Shown: piece by piece, positions 10,997-19,926 of the stretch
Layout of the letters: each line of letters opens with the position of its first letter
How positions within the stretch are numbered: the stretch's first letter is position 1
Origin: Paenibacillus sp. DCT19
GTDB taxonomy: Bacteria > Bacillota > Bacilli > Paenibacillales > Paenibacillaceae
Length of the DNA stretch: 64,000 bases
Direction of reading: 5' to 3'
Assembly: GCF_003268635.1 (NCBI RefSeq)
Contig: NZ_CP029639.1
Coordinates: forward strand, 2,305,501-2,369,500
Program-made: the position numbers and the translations under genes
The notes under the pieces: model-generated
Told to the model about the DNA's origin: nothing
Database searches by the model: none
The model's input: the letters and a program-made list of their open reading frames with translations, nothing else

Positions 10997-12121
10997 TCAA
11001 AGGAAGGATTCATAGCGTTGCTGGAAGGAGACCTCCATCTCGATCTGTTTTGCAAGCTGCTGCTTCACTTTATCTCCGCGTAGCAACTGCAACTCTTGCA
11101 AGGGCTCCATCGAAACGAACTGATCCTGTGCCATATGGGTTAATAGTTCTGCAAGTGTATCCGCATCCTCCAGTGCGGCATTTAGTCCGAATGCTCCTGT
11201 TGGCGTCATCGTATGAGCAGCGTCACCAATGAGAACGATATTATCCTGCGTCCATGTCTCCGAATAACTGCTTTCCACAGATAACAATACAAAGTCACTC
11301 CAAGTTTGGATGTGCGCTTTAACCGAATCAGCCAAACAAGGGAATGCCGTAACCAGTTTCTGAACAAAAGGTGTAAAGGGTAGCTCGCGCAACTTGGAAT
11401 AAGATCCTTGTGGGATGTTCCAGCCGATCTGAACATAGCCACCAAATTGAGAGAAGAGAGCCAGCTGTTGTCCGTCCATGCTTGCCATTCGTACCGCAGG
11501 TTCCCAGCCTACAGGTGCCGGGATGCGAGCCCATAACAGGTCATATCCATGCTTACGAATATCGGGGATCAAGCCTGAATGCTTCCTTACGGCTGAGTAT
11601 CGTCCATCAGCACCGACGATAACTGAAGCTTCAATGGAAGACGGAATGCCATTTTGACGGACATTGACGCCAACAGGCTTGCCGGTCTTATCTCGCAATA
11701 TCCCGGTCATAATTGTATTGAAGAGGATATGTTCATGGGTGTGCTCTTGCTGTTGTGACTGGGAGACGATAATCTCTAACAAGTGATCCTGTGGTACATG
11801 GATGCCGACGTGCGAGACTTCATCACTTGGGAAGATCGTTTTAATAATCTTGCCGTCTTCCCAATATTGAATCTCCTCCAGTGGGAGTGCTCCGCGCTCA
11901 GCGATCGTAGAGTACAGACCATATTTTTTTAAAATAGCTTCTCCATCCGTATTCAGCAGCTCTCCGCGGAACGACTTGTGAAGATGGGGTTGTCGTTCAA
12001 TTAAAGCTGTAGATATACCCTGTCGATTCAACAGATTGGATAAGAGAGCTCCACCTGGCCCCGCTCCAACGATACAGACATCTACAGTCAGCGTTTGATT
12101 TGTTTCATTTGTCGTATTCAT
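10997..12121 (-). CDS. FAD-dependent monooxygenase (PHBH-type)
   Basis: 374 residues. An N-terminal Rossmann fold carries GxGxxG (VCIVGAGPGGALLSNLL), with the acidic strand end at ALIERQP. The middle has the GADGRYSAVRKHSGL motif of aromatic-ring hydroxylases. GDAAHTMTPTGAFGLNAALED is the second FAD-binding motif. The enzyme should use NAD(P)H and FAD to hydroxylate a small, probably aromatic or quinone-like molecule; the substrate is unknown. It is transcribed divergently from a MarR gene, an arrangement usual for aromatic-compound detoxification controlled by that MarR. The start follows AAGGAA about 10 bases upstream on the minus strand. Confidence 0.85.
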   Translation of the reverse strand: MNTTNETNQTLTVDVCIVGAGPGGALLSNLLNRQGISTALIERQPHLHKSFRGELLNTDGEAILKKYGLYSTIAERGALPLEEIQYWEDGKIIKTIFPSDEVSHVGIHVPQDHLLEIIVSQSQQQEHTHEHILFNTIMTGILRDKTGKPVGVNVRQNGIPSSIEASVIVGADGRYSAVRKHSGLIPDIRKHGYDLLWARIPAPVGWEPAVRMASMDGQQLALFSQFGGYVQIGWNIPQGSYSKLRELPFTPFVQKLVTAFPCLADSVKAHIQTWSDFVLLSVESSYSETWTQDNIVLIGDAAHTMTPTGAFGLNAALEDADTLAELLTHMAQDQFVSMEPLQELQLLRGDKVKQQLAKQIEMEVSFQQRYESFL

Positions 12122-12194
12122 ATGTTAAAATTCCTTCGCAGTAATATAGGTGATAATCCATATACTTAATAACAATAAATTTATAAAAATCATT

Positions 12195-12212
12195 AAGTAA
12201 CTAAAAGTAACT
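12195..12212. promoter_or_regulatory. Direct repeat AAGTAACT x2, one helical turn apart
   Basis: AAGTAACT occurs at 12195-12202 and 12205-12212, a 10-base period, upstream of the monooxygenase and within the divergent control region. Such spacing is compatible with regulator binding. Confidence 0.35.
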
Positions 12213-12381
12213 TCTGGCATAAGTCATTATAAACAAACTAATTAACATATTGCAATAGGTTGTTTGCGCTCTATCTCTAAACTTGCCTAAACGTCATGCA
12301 TTCATCCCATCCGAACCCTTCGAATGCAAACGTATATTTCACAAACAAAATAGTACAAATATGTTACAATATAAGGTAGGT

Positions 12382-12391
12382 TATGATCATA
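12382..12391. promoter_or_regulatory. Perfect palindrome TATGATCATA, candidate MarR operator
   Basis: It lies 11 bases downstream of a TACAAT -10-like hexamer (12365-12370) and just before the AGGAGG of the MarR gene, a place where binding would block transcription of that gene. The link to MarR is inference. Confidence 0.4.
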
Positions 12392-12407
12392 GGTAGGAGG
12401 GACAGTT

Positions 12408-12890
12408 ATGAGTCCGGATACGGAGCGAAACTCTCAATTGGCAAATATCGATCAATTGTTGGAGGCCTTCTTCAGATATAAAAATAAAGTGCTGGATCAG
12501 CAACAGAAGAATGAAACAAACTGCAAACTGAATCCAACCAAAAATCATATATTAGCTATGATATTACGTGAAGAACGTTGCATGGCTGTTGATGTGGCAA
12601 GACAGCTCAGTCTATCCTCGGGAGCAACAACAATTGTTCTGAATCAGTTGGAGAGCGAGGGGCTTATTCAACGAGTGCGTAGTGAAGAGGATCGGCGGAT
12701 TGTCTGGTTATCCCTCACACATGAGGGAGAGCAGTTAGCTCGCACTTTGATTGCGAATCGCGGCCGCATGACTTGGGAGTTGTTGCAGGCACTTACAGAA
12801 GAAGAACAACAACAGATGATCGGTATGCTCAAAAAAATCGAGTTGAAGTTGCTGGAGAACATGAAAGCACTTGAGCAAGCGAATCGATAA
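12408..12890 (+). CDS. MarR-family transcriptional regulator
   Basis: 160 residues with the winged-helix order of MarR proteins: a helical N-terminus, a recognition region (VARQLSLSSGATTIVLNQLE), a wing with the conserved D-R (SEEDRRIVWLSLTHEGEQL) and a long C-terminal dimerisation helix. These dimers usually repress neighbouring efflux or detoxification genes and let go when a phenolic ligand binds. The divergent FAD monooxygenase is the obvious target. GTAGGAGGG precedes the ATG. Confidence 0.88.
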   Translation: MSPDTERNSQLANIDQLLEAFFRYKNKVLDQQQKNETNCKLNPTKNHILAMILREERCMAVDVARQLSLSSGATTIVLNQLESEGLIQRVRSEEDRRIVWLSLTHEGEQLARTLIANRGRMTWELLQALTEEEQQQMIGMLKKIELKLLENMKALEQANR

Positions 12891-12911
12891 GGTAATACGT
12901 TTCAAGCCAAA

Positions 12912-12974
12912 GCGTCAGCCTTCAAGAATTTCAGACCTTCGTTTAGGTCTAAACCTTGAAGACTGGCGTTTTTT
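12912..12974 (+). terminator. Rho-independent terminator after MarR
   Basis: A long imperfect hairpin (GCGTCAG-CTTCAAG against CTTGAAG-CTGGCG, with an inner AGACCT/AGGTCT stem) ending in T6. It separates MarR from the convergent YneQ-like gene. Confidence 0.8.
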
Positions 12975-13009
12975 ATTGTAGATTAATTTAATTCATTCAC
13001 TAAAACCTC

Positions 13010-13309
13010 TTATAGTTGGAATCGGCGAATATGCTCTGTTAGGCCTTCAAACTGCAAAATTTCCTTTTGCTTCTCACCAAGAAGATCAAAATGAGGAAAA
13101 GCCTCACGTCGATGAATATAACGAGGATTAAGTCCATGTGTGTGGCACCATTCTTCGAGTCTTTCGAGATCTGCACACCCCACTTTGGTCACACTCTTCA
13201 CGCCTGGGAAACGGGGATCAATCCAAAAATGAGTAAGATAAGCGATCTCGCCACGGGAAACCCGCTCTTTCCATGCTGCCAGCTCTTTCCGCTTAATTCC
13301 AAATGCCAT
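13010..13309 (-). CDS. yneQ: YneQ-like small conserved protein
   Basis: 99 residues from the chosen ATG, matching my memory of B. subtilis YneQ (MAFGIKR...LxxWK; FWIDPRFPG; KVGCADLERLEEW; PHFDLLGE). Its function is not established. A longer reading frame starts at 13378, but the extra 23 codons reach into a repeat fragment and do not resemble the family, while GGAAAGGA precedes the internal ATG. It is convergent with MarR. Confidence 0.75.
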   Translation of the reverse strand: MAFGIKRKELAAWKERVSRGEIAYLTHFWIDPRFPGVKSVTKVGCADLERLEEWCHTHGLNPRYIHRREAFPHFDLLGEKQKEILQFEGLTEHIRRFQL

Positions 13310-13361
13310 AATAACCAAAATCCTTTCCAAACGGGTATTGTCCTGAACGTATTGTAACATC

Positions 13362-13401
13362 TTATAGTGGTAGTTCAAAAAAGTCCGCTTTTGATTACGA
13401 A
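13362..13401 (+). repeat. Short dispersed relative of the 184-bp repeat
   Basis: TTATAGTGGTAGTTCAAAA followed by AGTCCGCTTTTGATTACGAA matches the first part of the repeat units at 23740-24189, and its TTATAG-GGTAG head is shared with the copy at 43561-43647. CTTATAG is present on both sides (13361-13367 and 13402-13408), possibly a target duplication. Confidence 0.7.
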
Positions 13402-13567
13402 CTTATAGACAGAATCAATCACAATTGTTTAGACGAAGCTATTATAAAATGGCTTGGCTGGGTAATTGAATATGACAACATTTTTATAACGATTGTTTGT
13501 TATATGCTAAAATAAGGATACTTAAAATCAGGCATCCAGGTTCATTATGCGGAAAGGGAATAACATC

Positions 13568-15592
13568 ATGGAACTATTTATCGCTGTCCTCGTTTTACTG
13601 GTTCTGATCGGTTTGTCCAATATATTAAACCGATTTGTACCTTTTATCCCGGTTCCGCTCATTCAAATTGCGCTTGGTTTTGTGGTGGCAATGCTACCTG
13701 CTGGCGTGCATTTGCCACTGAATCCGGAATTGTTCTTTGTGCTCTTTATTGCTCCGTTGTTGTACAACGATGGTAAACGAACACCACGAAATGAATTGTG
13801 GAATCTCAGAGCACCCATTCTACTTCTTGCGCTAGGGCTTGTATTTGTCACCGTACTGGTGGGTGGATATGCGATTCACTGGCTTATTCCTACCATTCCA
13901 CTTCCTGCTGCCTTTGCACTCGCTGCGATTTTGTCGCCAACGGATGCTGTAGCGGTTGGCGCGATGGCAGGACGTGTACATCTTCCCAAAAGCATACATA
14001 GGTTACTTGAGGGAGAGGCGTTAATGAACGATGCCTCTGGATTGGTTGCATTCAAATTTGCGATTGCTGCCACGGTTACCGGTGTTTTCTCACTTGCAGA
14101 GGCCTCGGTTAGCTTCTTGATTATCGCCATCGGCGGGCTACTTGCCGGTGCAATATTATCATTTCTGCTCATCCGGCTTGGTGTCTGGATTCGTCGTCTC
14201 GGGATGGAAGACGTGACCATTCATATGCTTCTGCAGATTTTGACGCCCTTCGTGATATATCTCGTTAGTGAAGAGATCGGTGTCTCGGGAATCTTGGCCG
14301 TTGTTGCAGGTGGTATCATTCATGCGATTGAGCGTGATCGTACAGAATCCGTGCAACTTAAGATGCAAGTTGTGTCGATGAGCACCTGGTCTGTGATTTT
14401 GTACATTCTAAATGGTCTGGTGTTTGTTATTCTAGGCGTGCAGATTCCAGATGTGTTAAACACTATTTTTGCCAATGCCTCGTTTAATAATGGTCAGGTA
14501 CTCGGCTACGTTGGTCTGATTACGTTGTTGTTGTTAGCCTTACGTTTTGTGTGGATTTATGTATTCTGGCGTGGGAATAGATGGTACCGCCCCAAATCTG
14601 CGATTGGAAGGCCGAACTTCAAAGCGATGACGTTGATCTCACTCTCGGGTGTGAGAGGAGCGGTGACGCTGGCTGGTGCATTCTCCATTCCATATGTTCT
14701 CGAAGATGGATCGCCTTTTCCGGAGCGGGATCTCATTATTTTTTTGGCGGCAGGTGTCATTCTGCTAACATTAATTGCAGCGAGTGTCTTACTTCCGGTA
14801 TTAGCCAAAAATGATGAGAAAACTACGGATGGCAAGCCGTTTACTACAGAACGTAAAGCACAAGATATTATGCTAAATGCAGCGATACGTGCGGTGAAGT
14901 CAGAGATGAACGAGGAGAACAAGGCAGCAGCGCTTGCTGTAGTCTCAGACCTATCGAAGTATATCAGACAGGCAGCTGGTCAGCTCACTGCGGGTAAACG
15001 CAAAGATATCCTGAAACAGGAGGCAGCCATTAACCTGATTGGTACTCGTGCTGAACGTAAGGAAGTGCAGAAGATGATGGATGAAAATGTAATTGCATCT
15101 GACGCAGCATTCCGGTGTAATAGCTGGCTGGATCGCAAAGAAATGATGCTGGCTAACCGAACCAACACACAAATGATGTTCTCGATCAGTGAGATTGCAC
15201 GTGTAATTGGACATTTGTTCACCGAGCGTAAAGAAGCTCCGACTTCGTCGTTCATGATCGAAAATGCAGAACTGTTCCAGCAGGTTAAACTTCGTACCTC
15301 TGAAGCAGCGATTAAAGCGATCCGTGCCCAGATGAACGATGCCAATCGCACGGTGGCGATAGCGGTCATTGCCAAGTATGAGCGCGTCATTTCCAAATTG
15401 CGTAGCTGGAATCAAGGGCAGAAGGAAGATCCATTCGATCAGAACAAGATGGAGCTACAGATGGTAGCGATTCAGGAGCAGCGGAATACGGTACAGCAAT
15501 TGTATGAGAATGGGGAAATTAACCGGGATGTCGCTGCCAAATTACGGCGCTTTATCAATGATGTTGAGGCTACCGTACTCAAAAACAGTTAA
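13568..15592 (+). CDS. nhaK: CPA1-family Na+(K+)/H+ antiporter, NhaK-like
   Basis: 674 residues. About 12 hydrophobic segments fill the first 410 residues, with the CPA1 signatures FVLFIAPLLYNDG and LSPTDAVAVGAMAG (the ion-binding Asp lies in the SPTDAVAV region) and EGEALMNDASGLVAFKFA. A charged cytoplasmic C-terminal domain of about 260 residues follows, as in B. subtilis NhaK. It exchanges protons for monovalent cations across the membrane, serving pH and salt balance. The ATG at 13568 is chosen because GGAAAGGG lies 9 bases upstream; an ATG 21 bases earlier has no ribosome site. It seems monocistronic. Confidence 0.85.
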   Translation: MELFIAVLVLLVLIGLSNILNRFVPFIPVPLIQIALGFVVAMLPAGVHLPLNPELFFVLFIAPLLYNDGKRTPRNELWNLRAPILLLALGLVFVTVLVGGYAIHWLIPTIPLPAAFALAAILSPTDAVAVGAMAGRVHLPKSIHRLLEGEALMNDASGLVAFKFAIAATVTGVFSLAEASVSFLIIAIGGLLAGAILSFLLIRLGVWIRRLGMEDVTIHMLLQILTPFVIYLVSEEIGVSGILAVVAGGIIHAIERDRTESVQLKMQVVSMSTWSVILYILNGLVFVILGVQIPDVLNTIFANASFNNGQVLGYVGLITLLLLALRFVWIYVFWRGNRWYRPKSAIGRPNFKAMTLISLSGVRGAVTLAGAFSIPYVLEDGSPFPERDLIIFLAAGVILLTLIAASVLLPVLAKNDEKTTDGKPFTTERKAQDIMLNAAIRAVKSEMNEENKAAALAVVSDLSKYIRQAAGQLTAGKRKDILKQEAAINLIGTRAERKEVQKMMDENVIASDAAFRCNSWLDRKEMMLANRTNTQMMFSISEIARVIGHLFTERKEAPTSSFMIENAELFQQVKLRTSEAAIKAIRAQMNDANRTVAIAVIAKYERVISKLRSWNQGQKEDPFDQNKMELQMVAIQEQRNTVQQLYENGEINRDVAAKLRRFINDVEATVLKNS

Positions 15593-15609
15593 TCTGACAA
15601 ATCCGATAT

Positions 15610-15638
15610 TTTAAATATGGTTATGCGTTTGATATAAT
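15610..15638 (+). promoter_or_regulatory. Promoter of the IolS-like gene
   Basis: TTTAAA (15610-15615), a 17-base spacer and TATAAT (15633-15638) with an extended TGA before the -10. The perfect -10 and its extension make up for a weak -35. Confidence 0.65.
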
Positions 15639-15685
15639 ACAGGAAGTACGTGAACATACCTTCAGAAAAAGGAGATAGATGAGAT

Positions 15686-16624
15686 ATGGCAGAACAACAC
15701 ACTCGTTTAGGCAAAACGGATCTATTTGTTAACCCCATTGGGTTAGGTGCAAATGCAGTAGGTGGACACAATATTTATCCTGATATGTTGAATGATGAAA
15801 CAGGCAAAGAAATCGTTCGCACTGCATTGAAGCAAGGGATCAACTTTGTGGATACAGCCTTCATCTATGGTCCGGAGCATTCTGAGCGATTAATCGGCGA
15901 AGTGCTCAAAGAGACAGGTCAGCGTCAAAATACAATCATAGCAACCAAGGCTGCACATAAATTGGTCGATGGAAAGGTTGAGATCGATAACTCCCCAGCC
16001 TTTCTAACCGAAGCTGTTGACCAAGCACTAAGACGTTTACAGACGGATTACATCGACTTATTCTATATTCATTTTCCAGACGAACAGACACCGAAAGATG
16101 AAGCAGTAGGTGCGTTGAAGCGATTAAAGGATGCGGGCAAAATTCGAGCAATTGGTGTGTCCAACTTCTCCGTTGATCAGCTTCGGGAAGCGAACCGGGA
16201 TGGGGACGTAGACGTCTTACAATCCGAATACAATCTTTTCAAACGAGAAGCTGAGCAAGAACTGCTGCCTTACACAACAGAACATCAAATTTCATTTGTC
16301 CCTTACTTCCCACTGGCTGCAGGGCTGCTGGGCGGCAAATATAAACGTGATACAACGTTCCAAGATGGTCGAGCAAAGAATCCACTCTTCACCGGCGAGA
16401 ACTTTATTCGCAATTTGGACAAGGTAGATCAACTTCGTAGCATCGCAGAATCCAAAAATGCTGAGGTTGCACATCTTGTGTTGGCATGGTATCTGTCCCA
16501 GCCTTCCATTGATGCCCTCATACCGGGAGCGAAGAAACCGGAACAGGTTATTAATAATTTGAAGACATTGCAGGTAGAATTGTCTGCCGAGGAAATTGCA
16601 GTGATAGATCAGATATTTCGCTAG
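15686..16624 (+). CDS. iolS: Aldo/keto reductase, IolS-like (AKR11 type)
   Basis: 312 residues, very similar along its length to B. subtilis IolS as I know it ([61 protein letters not shown]). The catalytic tetrad is visible: Asp in FVDTAFIYG, Tyr in the same block, Lys in ATKAAH and His in FYIHFP. It is an NADPH-dependent oxidoreductase of a TIM-barrel fold; the natural substrate of IolS is not settled. GGAGATAG precedes the ATG. No inositol genes are nearby. Confidence 0.88.
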   Translation: MAEQHTRLGKTDLFVNPIGLGANAVGGHNIYPDMLNDETGKEIVRTALKQGINFVDTAFIYGPEHSERLIGEVLKETGQRQNTIIATKAAHKLVDGKVEIDNSPAFLTEAVDQALRRLQTDYIDLFYIHFPDEQTPKDEAVGALKRLKDAGKIRAIGVSNFSVDQLREANRDGDVDVLQSEYNLFKREAEQELLPYTTEHQISFVPYFPLAAGLLGGKYKRDTTFQDGRAKNPLFTGENFIRNLDKVDQLRSIAESKNAEVAHLVLAWYLSQPSIDALIPGAKKPEQVINNLKTLQVELSAEEIAVIDQIFR

Positions 16625-16717
16625 AGTGAGTTTTCTGACAAGTCTTAAATAGTTCCGGGGAATCGGGTAATGCTAACAGGGAAAGTTTAGGTTCAACAAC
16701 ACAGAAAGGATATGAAC

Positions 16718-17500
16718 ATGACCCTGACCCTGAAAAAAGCCCGATTAATCGGAATACTCATCGTAATCCTCTTCATTAGCTGCAATACGGTTTATGCGAA
16801 GCCTGCGCAGAAGAATCGGCAGTACTACGAGGAACGTGGAGAGATCGTGTGGGAAGTGCCTACACAGGATAAGCTTATCGCCTTAACGTTTGATGATGGT
16901 CCCGACCCTGTACAGACACCTGAAATTTTAGCTTTGCTCCAGCAGTATGAAGCGAAAGCGACGTTTTTTGTGTTAGGCAAATGGGCTGAGAAATTCCCGC
17001 AGCTTGTCATGCAGGAGCAGCAGGAAGGACATGAGGTAGCTAATCATACGTATGCACATACGTATGCAGGGCGCAATACTGGAGTTGGTACCTATATTCG
17101 TGACATGGATGCTGCCGAGAAATCTATCCTTGGTGCGGGTGCGCCTCGCCCACTGTTGTTCAGACCACCTGGTGGTTACTATAATGACATGGTGATTCAG
17201 GCCGCCAAAGAGAAAGGCTATACCATTGTGTTATGGTCTTGGCATCAGGATACGCGAGATTGGGCTTCTCCAGGAGTTACGGCCATTACTAACAAAGTGT
17301 TAAAAAACGTTCGTAACGGGGATATCGTTCTATTCCATGATAAAGTGGAGGGCAAATCTCAGACGGTACAGGCATTAGCACGAATTCTGCCAAAGCTTAA
17401 GCAAGAAGGTTATCGTTTCGTGACGGTTTCGGAGCTGCTCGCCGTTAAGGCGAAGGAAGCAGCAAAGGAAGGCATATCATCCTCGAAAAGTCGCCCATAA
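16718..17500 (+). CDS. Secreted polysaccharide deacetylase (NodB domain)
   Basis: 260 residues. The first ~26 residues form a signal peptide ending near VYA. The NodB homology domain shows all five motifs: TFDDGPD (base and metal Asp), NHTYAHTY (metal His), RPPGGYYN, the WSWHQDTRDW block and IVLFHD. Such enzymes remove N-acetyl groups from peptidoglycan or chitin-type glycans at the cell surface, often in sporulation or lysozyme resistance. The ATG at 16718 is preferred over 16712 because GAAAGGA ends only 1 base before the latter. A terminator follows directly. Confidence 0.88.
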   Translation: MTLTLKKARLIGILIVILFISCNTVYAKPAQKNRQYYEERGEIVWEVPTQDKLIALTFDDGPDPVQTPEILALLQQYEAKATFFVLGKWAEKFPQLVMQEQQEGHEVANHTYAHTYAGRNTGVGTYIRDMDAAEKSILGAGAPRPLLFRPPGGYYNDMVIQAAKEKGYTIVLWSWHQDTRDWASPGVTAITNKVLKNVRNGDIVLFHDKVEGKSQTVQALARILPKLKQEGYRFVTVSELLAVKAKEAAKEGISSSKSRP

Positions 17501-17510
17501 TTCGCAATCC

Positions 17511-17552
17511 AAACCCGCCGTCTCTGCAATGTAGAGCGAAGCGGGTTTTTGG
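17511..17552 (+). terminator. Rho-independent terminator after the deacetylase
   Basis: AAACCCGC (17511-17518) pairs with GCGGGTTT (17541-17548) and runs into T5; ATCC/GGAT extend the pairing on the outside. Confidence 0.8.
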
Positions 17553-17657
17553 ATTTAGCAGCCTTGCTTTTGTTTTGACCGCAAAACGTCTACAATAGAT
17601 GAAGCTTTGGTACAGGCGGCGATATGGATTAGGAATTGAAAAGGAGGAAAAAAACCG

Positions 17658-17864
17658 ATGAACGGACAACAACGGATGAACATTAGAGCAGGCTTAGAAG
17701 TAGATATCGTGCTCAAGCAGGATCAGTCTACAGGCAAGCTGACACGGGGAATTGTGAAAGATTTGCTGACCAAGTCACCCACACACCCTCATGGAATTAA
17801 GGTTCGTCTCACCAATGGACAGGTAGGACGGGTAAAGCAGATTATCAGTGGAGCAACGCAATGA
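17658..17864 (+). CDS. ywbE: YwbE-family protein (DUF2196)
   Basis: 68 residues, the usual full length. Characteristic blocks are MNGQQR, GLEVDIVLKQDQSTGKLTRG, HPHGIKVRLTNGQVGRVKQI. It is a small basic beta-rich protein of unknown role, found widely in Firmicutes. AAGGAGG (17641-17647) precedes the ATG. The stop overlaps an ATG of the next gene's frame, so the two may be co-transcribed. Confidence 0.88.
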   Translation: MNGQQRMNIRAGLEVDIVLKQDQSTGKLTRGIVKDLLTKSPTHPHGIKVRLTNGQVGRVKQIISGATQ

Positions 17865-17884
17865 TGAGATACGTGAGTTATTAG

Positions 17885-18498
17885 ATGAGGAGCACAGCAG
17901 AAGTAATGGCACATCTCGTAGCAGGAAATGAACGACAGCGTGATGCCTACCGGGTGCTCCAAGAAAGTAGAGTTCTACTGACCTTGGCAGCATTCCACCC
18001 TTATCCTGCGGGAACGGTACCTATTGATATTGACATATCAGGCAGTGATCTAGATATCCTTTGTGAAGCAAATGATCTAGATGCTTTTGCAACTCTTATT
18101 CACCGAGATTTGGGTAATATGCCGCATTTTCATTGTAGCCATGGTGCTCGAAGCGGTGATGGAGCATCTTATGTGACATGTAACTTTCAGATTGATCATT
18201 GGCCTATAGAGATTTTTGCTCAAGCTGTCCCGATTCAACAACAGAACGCATACCTTCATATGAAGGTAGAGTGGGAACTGTTACAACTATGGGGGCTGAG
18301 GGACATCGTGAAATTCGAAGATTAAAACGATCAGGTCTCAAGACCGAGCCAGCCTTTGCTCAAGTGCTTGAGTTACAGGGTGATCCCTATGTGGAGCTGC
18401 TGCATCTGGCAACGTGGAGTCGTATAGAGCTCAGAGATTGGGCGTGTAAGCAGCCGTCATTCTTTCCGTTTTCTTCAACGATTAATGAACGATTATAA
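17885..18498 (+). pseudogene. DUF4269-family protein, broken by a 1-base deletion in a G-run
   Basis: The first frame gives a family-like N-terminus (VAGNERQRDAYRVLQ; GTVPIDIDISGSDLDILCE; QIDHWPIEIFAQAVPIQQQN) and stops early at 18325. The rest of the family (AEGHREIRRLKRSGLKTEPA; DPYVELLHLA) continues in the -1 frame to 18498. The two parts join correctly if one G is added to the G5 run at 18291-18295, giving about 204 residues. The GSDLDI motif suggests a nucleotidyltransferase-like fold; function is unknown. The 3' end overlaps the convergent permease gene by 6 bases. The break may be a sequencing error, since two other genes here show the same lesion type. Confidence 0.8.
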
Positions 18499-19926
18499 TA
18501 AAAAAATGGCTACTATGGTCGTAACGGTTAAGCCCAGTAATACAGGCTTCAGGTTTCGACGAGCAAGTTCAAACGGACTTACCCCGCAGATGGCGGCGGC
18601 TGGAATTAAGGCCCATGGAATCAAAGTTCCACCGCCGACCCAAATCGCGGCAACCTGCCCTAGAGCGGTAAGCGTAGCTGCAGATGAAGCTGTATCGGCA
18701 AACATCGTTGCAATTGAACCAACGAGAGAGATCCCCGAGAACCCCGAACCATCCATACCTGTGACCGCACCGGTCAGTGTGAGAGTAATCGCACCAATTG
18801 AATCATTCAGAGGTACTAATCCCGCTAGGGCAACGCCAAGATCATTTACTATACCGTGAGATCCGTCAGGCAAGGGATTGTTAAATAGCTCCGTGATGGC
18901 AGCATCCCCAAGATAAAAGAACGCCGCGATCGGGATGACGGGCCCAAATACTTTAAATCCAAACTGGAATCCCTCGATAAGGTAACTGGTCGTTTCTTCA
19001 GGGCCTGTGTGACGGTGGGCTACAAGGGTTACTGCGATCAGAATCAGCACAGCTGTTCCACCAATCAGAGCTGTAGCATCTCCACCTTGAAGATTTAACA
19101 CAAACATAAGAATGACATCAACTGCAAATAACAACGGGATTAAAGTGGCGAATGTTCTTTTCCAAATTGGAGGCATAGGCTGTTGTTCAATGGAGGGAGA
19201 AGCTGCTTCCGGTACAGTAGTGAGTGCAGTAGGGGTTACATGCCTTTCTCCTGTGCCTGAGTTACGAAGGGGATCGGCGTGATTCGCTTGCATCTCTTTG
19301 CGAAGCATCCAAAATGCCGTAATGGTGGATACGGCACCCATCACGATGACAAGCGGAATACTTGCTGTTATGACTGAGCTTACGGGAAGTCCGGCAGCAT
19401 CGGCCGTGAGTTTGGGCGCACCTTGGATGATGAAATCTCCTGATAAAGCAATCCCGTGTCCAAACAGATTCATGGCGATGGCCGCTCCGATGGGCGGAAG
19501 ACCTACACGAACCGCAACAGGTAGCAAAACAGCTCCGACTAGAGCAACTGCAGGCGATGGCCAGAAAAAGAAGGAGACCACCATCATAATGAGGCCGATG
19601 CCCCAGAAAGCGACCTGCGGTGACCGGATAAACCGTGTCAGTGGGACTACCATTACTTCATTAATACCTGTTCGAATAAGCACCCGGCTCATAGCTACAA
19701 TGATCGAGATGATAAATATGGTACTGATTAGCTCTTTCACCGCATAGATAAAACTGTTAAATATGCCTGAGACAGAACCGGTTAATGATTCGGTAGCCAG
19801 CAGACCAATGGTCATAATACCAGCAACACAAATAATGGTTGTATCTCTTCGCCGAATCATTACAGCGATGATAAGTACGATAAACGCCAGATATACATAA
19901 TGCAGCGGAACAAGTTGAATATTCAC
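18493..19926 (-). CDS. Multi-pass permease, probable organic anion or ion symporter
   Basis: 477 residues with about 12 hydrophobic segments. Features include SFFFWPSPAVALVGAVLLPV, a helix-turn with LFGHGIALSGDFIIQG, a hydrophilic cytoplasmic loop at about 215-260 (HADPLRNSGTG onward) and a GSFSG-like VTGMDGSGFSGISLVG near the C-terminus. Repeated Gly/Pro-rich re-entrant loops recall the ion-transporter superfamily (GntP, CitM or DcuC types). I cannot assign a substrate. It stands alone, convergent with the DUF4269 gene, and AAGGAG lies upstream on the minus strand. Confidence 0.65.
   Translation of the reverse strand: MNIQLVPLHYVYLAFIVLIIAVMIRRRDTTIICVAGIMTIGLLATESLTGSVSGIFNSFIYAVKELISTIFIISIIVAMSRVLIRTGINEVMVVPLTRFIRSPQVAFWGIGLIMMVVSFFFWPSPAVALVGAVLLPVAVRVGLPPIGAAIAMNLFGHGIALSGDFIIQGAPKLTADAAGLPVSSVITASIPLVIVMGAVSTITAFWMLRKEMQANHADPLRNSGTGERHVTPTALTTVPEAASPSIEQQPMPPIWKRTFATLIPLLFAVDVILMFVLNLQGGDATALIGGTAVLILIAVTLVAHRHTGPEETTSYLIEGFQFGFKVFGPVIPIAAFFYLGDAAITELFNNPLPDGSHGIVNDLGVALAGLVPLNDSIGAITLTLTGAVTGMDGSGFSGISLVGSIATMFADTASSAATLTALGQVAAIWVGGGTLIPWALIPAAAICGVSPFELARRNLKPVLLGLTVTTIVAIFLL

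Noticed and set aside
18199..18325. Programmed -1 frameshifting as explanation of the DUF4269 break
   Set aside because: The G5 run could slip, but no downstream structure was evident, and the other two breaks with only three Gs are not slippery; a missing base explains all three more simply.
18485..18859. Plus-strand frame of 124 codons opposite the permease gene
   Set aside because: It is antisense to hydrophobic codons of the permease, which give an open frame by composition.
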